NCBI GenBank assembly: GCA_003139955.1
Contig: PLHK01000126.1
Span: 3,099 to 51,378 of the forward strand
Reading direction: 5' to 3'
Source: Limisphaerales bacterium
Lineage (GTDB): Bacteria; Verrucomicrobiota; Verrucomicrobiia; Limisphaerales; UBA11358
DNA: 48,280 bases
Positions 43,088 through 48,280 of this stretch are shown piece after piece; position 1 is the first letter of the stretch; each line of letters starts with the position of its first letter. Made by a program: the position numbers and the translations under genes. The notes under the pieces were generated by a model that saw only the letters and a program-made list of their open reading frames with translations, was not told the origin of the DNA and searched no databases.

Positions 43088-45504
43088 TTTCCGTCCCATT
43101 GGAAACTGCGGTCGGGTTTGAGCTTGATGTTTTTCTCAACCGCACCGTAGCGTAGATGCGCCACTTTGCCGTTGATGGAACGGATGGTGGCGGAAGTCAA
43201 TTTCCCGTCCTGCCACGCGAAATCCACTTCGAATCCGCCACGCGCGCGCAAACCTTTGACGCTGCCGTTCGGCCACGCTTTCGGAAGCGCGGGCAGAAAT
43301 TGGATTTCGCCGTTCTGGCTTTGCAGCAACATTTCCATGATGCCGGCCGCGCCGCCGAAATTGCCGTCAATCTGGAACGGCGGATGCGCGTCGAACAAAT
43401 TTGGATAAACTCCGCCGCCGCCCGCGCCATATTGAACATTTTGGCCGTGAACGGGATTGAGCAGCAGCGTCAAAATTTTGTAAGCGTGTTCGGCTTCGTG
43501 CAGCCGCGCCCAGAGATTCAGCCGCCAGGCCATGCCCCAGCCGGTGGTTTCGTCGGTGCGAATCTCCAGCGATTTTTTTACGGCGGCGGCGAGTGCGGGC
43601 GTCGTGTTCATGTCAATCTGCGCGCTCGGATACAAACCGTAAAGATGCGAGACGTGGCGGTGATGAATATCCGGCGCTTGCAAATCAAAATCCTCCTGCC
43701 ATTCCTGCAACTGGCCGGCTTGGCCAATTTTGGACGGCGCGAGCCGCGCGCGCGCAGCCGCGACTTGCGCGCGAAATTCCTTGTCTGTGCCAAGCGTTTC
43801 CGATGCAGTGATGCACTCCGCAAACAAATCTCGCAGAATCTGCATATCCATCGTCGGCCCGGCGCAAACGGTGACACCATCGCGATACGAATGCTCCGGC
43901 GACATGGAGGGATTGGTCACGAGCCAGTGCGTGTTCGGGTCTTCGACGAGCGTATCGAGAAAAAATTGCGCCGAACCTTTAAGCAACGGATAAATCTGCT
44001 TGAGATAATTTTCATCCGCGCTGAACAGGTAATGTTCCCACAACGTCTGGCACAACCACGCGCCGCCGGTCGGCCATAAGCCCCAGGAACCGTCAATCGG
44101 CGCGGACGCGCGCCACAGATCCGTGTTGTGATGGACGACCCAGCCGTGCGCGCCATACATTTCCTGCGCCGTGTGCGCGCCGGTCTCGCTCAAGTCCGTG
44201 ATCATCGCCTGGAGCGGCTCGACGCATTCGCCGAGATTGGCGGCTTCAGCAGGCCAGTAATTCATCTCGGTGTTGATGTTGATTGTGTATTTGCTTTCCC
44301 ACGGCGGCGTCATGGACTCGTTCCAAAGTCCTTGCAAGTTGGCCGGCTGACCGCCGGGACGCGAACAGGAGATCAAAAGATAACGGGCGTATTGATAATA
44401 CAACACCGCGAGTTGCGGGTCGTGACCTTCGGCAAAATGATCGAGACGCTCGGTGGTCGGCAATTTCGCGGCGTCGCCGCTGTCACCGAGATTTAATTCG
44501 ACGCGGCGGAATAATTTCTGGTGCGCGGCGATGTGGTTGGTGAGCAGTTGCTGATACACATCCTTATTCAATTCTTCAATGGGAATAGGATGTAATAAAA
44601 CAGGAAACGCCTTATTCAAAGCGACGGAGATCTGATTTTTAACAATGGCCGCCGGATCGCCGCTGACATCGTGATAATTTTTATAGCTCGTGGCGGCGGC
44701 GATGAGCAATGTGACGGCATTCGCATTGGCCACGGAAACCGTGTTGGCCGTGGCTGTGGTCTTACCGCGATCCGCCATGACCAACACACGCGCCTGAAAT
44801 TTCAACGCGCCCTTGATGCCGCTGGCGTCACCGTTCACACCGCTCATCACCAGCGTGTCGCCGGATTCAACCGTCACGCTCGCGTTCTGCGGCGTGGTCA
44901 TGCCGGCGGTGAAGGAGATTTGTCCCGGCTTGTCCGCCGTGAGGTGAACGACGATGACTTGATCCGGCGCGCTGGAAAAAACTTCGCGGGTGAACGTCAC
45001 GCCGTTGGCCGTGAAGGTGGTCGTGGCCACGGCGGTGTCGAGGTTCAGATCGCGCCGATAATTTTCCACAGAGCTGACCGCCGGAAAATCGAGGAACAGA
45101 TCGCCCACGGTTTCATACGGCATCTGACCGATCGGCTTGGCCAGAACCTTTGCGGTGATGAGATTTGCCGCCGCGGCAAATTTTCCGGCGAAGATAAGCT
45201 GGCGCACGGCGGGCAACGCGGCCTGCGCGTCGGGATTCACCGGATTATACGGGCCGCCCGCCCAGAGCGTGTCTTCGTTGAGTTGCAGGCGTTCGCGGTT
45301 TACGCCGCCAAAAACCATCGCGCCGAGCCGGCCATTGCCGACGGGCAACGCTTCCGTCCACTCGCGCGCTGGCTGGCGATACCACAGACTCAACGGCTCG
45401 ACCGGCGCGGATGCTGCGCCAATAAAATTAATTTCCGCCGAATGCAGCGGGTTGAAAGTGCTGGCGACAAAAATCGCGGAAGCAAAAATCGTTTTGATGG
45501 TCAT
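43084..45504 (-). CDS. Alpha-L-fucosidase-type glycosidase, GH95, secreted
   Basis: An 806-residue GH95 protein with a signal peptide ([20 protein letters not shown]). Typical features: [82 protein letters not shown] with the active-site Asn, and [19 protein letters not shown] with the conserved Asp. GH95 inverts alpha-1,2-linked L-fucose, or L-galactose in some plant polymers. It is the second gene of the 11-gene operon, 5 bp behind the unrecognised 795-residue gene. The length matches the family. Confidence 0.93.
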   Translation of the reverse strand: MTIKTIFASAIFVASTFNPLHSAEINFIGAASAPVEPLSLWYRQPAREWTEALPVGNGRLGAMVFGGVNRERLQLNEDTLWAGGPYNPVNPDAQAALPAVRQLIFAGKFAAAANLITAKVLAKPIGQMPYETVGDLFLDFPAVSSVENYRRDLNLDTAVATTTFTANGVTFTREVFSSAPDQVIVVHLTADKPGQISFTAGMTTPQNASVTVESGDTLVMSGVNGDASGIKGALKFQARVLVMADRGKTTATANTVSVANANAVTLLIAAATSYKNYHDVSGDPAAIVKNQISVALNKAFPVLLHPIPIEELNKDVYQQLLTNHIAAHQKLFRRVELNLGDSGDAAKLPTTERLDHFAEGHDPQLAVLYYQYARYLLISCSRPGGQPANLQGLWNESMTPPWESKYTININTEMNYWPAEAANLGECVEPLQAMITDLSETGAHTAQEMYGAHGWVVHHNTDLWRASAPIDGSWGLWPTGGAWLCQTLWEHYLFSADENYLKQIYPLLKGSAQFFLDTLVEDPNTHWLVTNPSMSPEHSYRDGVTVCAGPTMDMQILRDLFAECITASETLGTDKEFRAQVAAARARLAPSKIGQAGQLQEWQEDFDLQAPDIHHRHVSHLYGLYPSAQIDMNTTPALAAAVKKSLEIRTDETTGWGMAWRLNLWARLHEAEHAYKILTLLLNPVHGQNVQYGAGGGGVYPNLFDAHPPFQIDGNFGGAAGIMEMLLQSQNGEIQFLPALPKAWPNGSVKGLRARGGFEVDFAWQDGKLTSATIRSINGKVAHLRYGAVEKNIKLKPDRSFQWDGK

Positions 45505-45509
45505 GGAGT

Positions 45510-47897
45510 TTATTTACCGAACCACAGCACCACTGTCGAGCGCGGAAGCACTTTCACCGGCGCGTCCAATTTGAGCACGGTTTTGGAAACGAGTTCGCGC
45601 GCCTCGGCCACGCCCGGCGGTGGCGTCAATTGAAATGTCCGATCCGGCGTCATGTTCATGCCGATGAGATAATCGCCGTAGCGCAGCGTGTAAAAATCGC
45701 CCTTGCCGGCGTAGGCGTTTTCATCGCCGGGTTTGAATTGCACGCCGGCAGGAATTTTTGCGATGGGCAGGCGTTCGCCGAGCATGGCCGAATGTAATTT
45801 CACCGGATACGCCGGACCGCCCCAAAGATAATCGGCGGCGGTCCAATCGGGGCGGGTATAAAATTTTCCGCTCGGAGTGAATTCCGTTTCTTCCTGCACG
45901 ACGGCGATGCGGTCAATCTGCGGCGTCGTGAAATGGACGCGCGCCAGATTGTTGATGGCGTAACGCGCGCGCCAGTAAAGCGAGGCGCAAAGGATTTCAT
46001 CGCCGTTCTTGATGGCGACGACGCCGTCCTCCTCGTCGCTGAAAACAAAATCCGGCTGGCCCGGCGTCATCGGCAAGCGCGCGGTTTGCGGCGGCTGCGC
46101 CTTGAGCACCGCGTAATCATCCGGCACGCCCAGCAATCCCGCCGTCACGCGGAACATATCATATTGCTTCATGTGCTGCTTGAGCGTGGAAAAAAACTGG
46201 TTGTCCGCGAACATTTGCTGCGCATAACCGATGGCCTGCGGATCCAGCGTGGCGGCGGCGTAGCCCAGCGACGAACCGTCCCACGTCAGGCGTTGCGCGT
46301 AGGCGATGTCGCCGGGATAATGATCACCGTCGCGCCAGCCGACGACCGTTTCGATGCGCATGGCGCGATTGGTTTCGGCGTCGAGTCCGGGATAACGGAA
46401 GACTGCGCGGGCATGAGCAATGTGAAGGAGTTGTGCGCGAATTTTTTCATCGCCGGGCTGTCCCGGCGCCGGGCGCGTCGAGTCGTAAAGCGTCGTCATC
46501 CAATCCAGCACCTCGCCGTAGTAGCCGACAAAGCCAAGCTCCTTGGTCAGCCCCTTGGCGGTCAGTTCCCAATAATTTGTGCCGACGCCCCAACTGGTGC
46601 GGCCCGTTTCCGGTGCCGTGCCGCCGCCGGGATCGCTGTCGCGCCACGGTTGCAATCCGGTGGATTCGTAAAGGTAGCGGCGAACTTCATTTTCCGGCAG
46701 CGCATTGGTCGGATCCACCACTTCCAATCCGCGATTCGCCAGATAAATTCCGTAGAGATCGTTGATCATGGATTGGTTCGAGTAGAGCCGGCGATTCCGG
46801 CGATGCCAGTCGCGGCACGCCACCAACATTTCGGAATACGCCGCGCGGCGGGAAATTTTTTTGCCCGCGCCCAGATCAATTTTCTCATCGAGATGCGGTT
46901 TCAATTCATCCGGCAACAAGCGCAACACATCGCCCGATGGCCCCAGGCCAAACCACGCCGGGTTGTAAGTCGCCGGATCGGCTTCGGCGAGATGAGGATT
47001 TTTGCGATACGCCAAAAACGTCGCGTCCAGACTGCGGAGCAATTGCCGGATCGCCGCCGCATTGTGATACGCCACCGTCCATTTGACGCGATAAGCGCGC
47101 GCGACGAATTGCATCTCCATCTGGTCAATTGGTGAAGCCGACGCGACGAGTTTTTTCAACGCGCCATTCACGCGGTCTTTGAGTTGATCCAACACTTCCG
47201 GCCCCGGCTTCTGACGAATAGTCACATTAGTCGGCGCGACACCTTGCTTATCTTCCGGCGGCGGAACAAAATAGCCGTTCGTGTGAATGTAAATTTTGTA
47301 GATGCCGCGCGACGGCTCGGTCATCAATCTTTGAAACGTATCAAACGCGTTGCCGTAAGGCCAAATCTCCCCCGAAGCACGGACTTCGAGGTTCAAGTTC
47401 GTCCGGCCACGCGTCAGCTCCAGCGGCAGCGGCGTGGTGTTGTAAAGAAATCGGCCCACAAACGCCGCGCCGTTTTCACCGCCGGTGTCGAGCGCATCAA
47501 TGTCACCAAGATACCGGTAGCCGATCTGCGCGCCGTCGCTGAAAAGCATCAGTTGATTCTGCGTCACGTCCGATCCCCAGAGCTTGATCGTGACGTAATT
47601 GATTTTGTCCGGGTCAACTTTGACGGTGAATTGCATCGTCCCGCCCTGCCACGAACGGATGATTCTCGCCGGCGTGCGCTGGCGCGCCTGCCACTGGGGA
47701 TAATTGATCGGCAGCAGCAGCCGCGCCGATTCGCCCAACGCGCCGCCCTTGATGATTTTGCTGCGCTCGCTGGTCAGATGATGTTCTTTTTCCGACGCCG
47801 AATTGCCGAACGTCAGCGTGTCCACTGCCGCAGCGGATTTGAAACTTAAAAGTGCCAGCGCAAAAAATAACGCGGCCAGCCGAAAACTGATATGCAT
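45510..47897 (-). CDS. Unrecognised secreted protein, possible toroid polysaccharide lyase/hydrolase
   Basis: A 795-residue protein with a signal peptide ([20 protein letters not shown]). I do not recognise the family. Residues ~70-215 form a beta-sandwich ([40 protein letters not shown]) resembling non-catalytic domains of toroid glycosidases. From ~235 to ~560 it is mainly helical with many aromatic, His and Asn residues ([40 protein letters not shown]), as in (alpha/alpha) toroids. The rest is beta-rich ([35 protein letters not shown]). This order resembles toroid lyases. It is first in the 11-gene operon. A start 14 codons upstream (47939) is less likely than the ATG before the signal peptide. 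Confidence 0.8.
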   Translation of the reverse strand: MHISFRLAALFFALALLSFKSAAAVDTLTFGNSASEKEHHLTSERSKIIKGGALGESARLLLPINYPQWQARQRTPARIIRSWQGGTMQFTVKVDPDKINYVTIKLWGSDVTQNQLMLFSDGAQIGYRYLGDIDALDTGGENGAAFVGRFLYNTTPLPLELTRGRTNLNLEVRASGEIWPYGNAFDTFQRLMTEPSRGIYKIYIHTNGYFVPPPEDKQGVAPTNVTIRQKPGPEVLDQLKDRVNGALKKLVASASPIDQMEMQFVARAYRVKWTVAYHNAAAIRQLLRSLDATFLAYRKNPHLAEADPATYNPAWFGLGPSGDVLRLLPDELKPHLDEKIDLGAGKKISRRAAYSEMLVACRDWHRRNRRLYSNQSMINDLYGIYLANRGLEVVDPTNALPENEVRRYLYESTGLQPWRDSDPGGGTAPETGRTSWGVGTNYWELTAKGLTKELGFVGYYGEVLDWMTTLYDSTRPAPGQPGDEKIRAQLLHIAHARAVFRYPGLDAETNRAMRIETVVGWRDGDHYPGDIAYAQRLTWDGSSLGYAAATLDPQAIGYAQQMFADNQFFSTLKQHMKQYDMFRVTAGLLGVPDDYAVLKAQPPQTARLPMTPGQPDFVFSDEEDGVVAIKNGDEILCASLYWRARYAINNLARVHFTTPQIDRIAVVQEETEFTPSGKFYTRPDWTAADYLWGGPAYPVKLHSAMLGERLPIAKIPAGVQFKPGDENAYAGKGDFYTLRYGDYLIGMNMTPDRTFQLTPPPGVAEARELVSKTVLKLDAPVKVLPRSTVVLWFGK

Positions 47898-48051
47898 AAA
47901 TTTGATTATGACGCAACCCGGCGCATAATGGCCAGCCAAAGGTGATGCCGAAGTGGCTTGATTTGCGAATTGCTAGTTCAGTGAGCCGCAACGCATGGAT
48001 TTGCGGCGGCGTCCTGCGGAACACAAGCCCGCGCCTTGATTTCAAAACAAT

Positions 48052-48063
48052 GCACCAGTGTGC
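48052..48063. promoter_or_regulatory. Candidate LacI-type operator GCACCAGTGTGC (copy B)
   Basis: Identical to the 12-mer at 24414-24425 in the lacI promoter. It lies 155 bp upstream of the first gene of the 11-gene operon and 113 bp upstream of the divergent prepilin gene, within their 278-bp shared region. Read on the minus strand, a weak TTGCGC/TGAAAT pair with a 17-bp spacer brackets it, which would place the site between -35 and -10. The promoter assignment is speculative. Confidence 0.6.
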
Positions 48064-48175
48064 GCAACCGGATGTTTGACGCCGACGGGCATGAAGTTTA
48101 TGTATTGATTAATAATCACCGTTGCGACTAGACTCGCGTCCAATTAAATTTTGGCAAGCAGCAGCCACAAAAAAC

Positions 48176-48280
48176 ATGAACCGTAACTATCAGATTGCCA
48201 GCGCCACGCAAAATTCCCAACCCGCGAACGACCGGAGCCGGAGAGGCTTCACCTTGGTTGAACTGCTGGTGGTCATCGCC
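48176..48280 (+). CDS. Prepilin-type N-terminal methylation protein (truncated by window edge)
   Basis: The first 35 codons are present. A polar leader of about 23 residues is followed by RRGFTLVELLVVIA, the type IV prepilin/type II pseudopilin cleavage site (G|F, with Glu at +5) and hydrophobic helix. It would be processed by a prepilin peptidase. Such proteins are very numerous in Verrucomicrobia and Lentisphaerae. It is divergent from the 11-gene operon; a TTGACG at 48076-48081 is a possible -35 element. The rest of the protein and its function lie beyond the window. Confidence 0.9.
   Translation, partial: MNRNYQIASATQNSQPANDRSRRGFTLVELLVVIA

Noticed and set aside
45933-47135. 400-codon plus-strand open frame opposite the unrecognised operon gene
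   Set aside because: The minus-strand frame has a signal peptide, operon spacing and domain-like layout; the plus frame is Arg/His-rich without any such sign.

Overview
The window looks like a chromosomal segment of a GC-rich, free-living Verrucomicrobiota bacterium, possibly a soil or freshwater relative of Pedosphaera/Limisphaera. This is inferred from gene content, not proven. The pointers are a prepilin start with the RRGFTLVELLVVIA motif at the right edge, a large carbohydrate cluster with many secreted glycosidases but no SusC/SusD pair, many 4-nt ATGA overlaps, and few Shine-Dalgarno sequences.

Region by region: (1) 1-33 is the 3' end of a tRNA, probably tRNA-Leu. (2) 409-3106 (+) is a run of small stress-type genes: a DUF892/YciF-like ferritin-fold protein, a DUF5069 protein, two small uncharacterised proteins, a cyclic-nucleotide-binding protein without a DNA-binding domain, and a DUF6582-like protein. 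(3) 3141-7067 holds a MarC-family membrane protein and a 17M-like general stress protein (both -), then a succinate-semialdehyde-type aldehyde dehydrogenase and a short-chain dehydrogenase (both +). An 18-bp palindrome of the form ATGGGG-N6-CCCCAT occurs three times in front of these stress-type genes. (4) 15461-7294 (-) is a complete high-affinity potassium operon in the order small ORF, kdpF, kdpA, kdpB, kdpC, small ORF, kdpD, kdpE. Two 7-bp direct repeats with an 11-bp period lie in front of it and are a good candidate KdpE box. Three membrane mini-proteins of 27-33 residues are spelled out here: KdpF and two others. (5) 19036-15720 (-) is a CvfB-like S1 protein translationally coupled to RNase R, followed by a complete tRNA-Ala(CGC) (+).

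(6) 19369-47897 is a 28.5-kb polysaccharide utilisation locus. A LacI regulator heads a leftward operon (lacI, serine hydrolase, GH78). Divergent from it run GH88 and a PA14-containing GH3. A second, very compact leftward unit of 11 genes (47897 to 28529) encodes an unrecognised 795-residue secreted protein, GH95, a secreted alpha/beta hydrolase, a cytoplasmic beta-propeller, GH43, a second serine hydrolase, a sodium:solute symporter, a second GH43, GH39, a second GH78 and an SGNH-type acetylesterase. An identical 12-mer, GCACCAGTGTGC, sits in the lacI/GH88 divergent promoter and in front of the 11-gene operon. This suggests that one LacI protein controls the whole locus.

The enzyme set (rhamnosidases, fucosidase, xylosidase/arabinosidase types, unsaturated-uronyl hydrolase, esterases) points to an acetylated, uronic-acid-containing heteropolysaccharide with rhamnose, xylose/arabinose and fucose. 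GH88 needs the product of a polysaccharide lyase, yet no known lyase family is recognisable here. The unrecognised 795-residue protein is therefore the most interesting candidate in the window. No mobile elements, CRISPR arrays or rRNA genes were seen.
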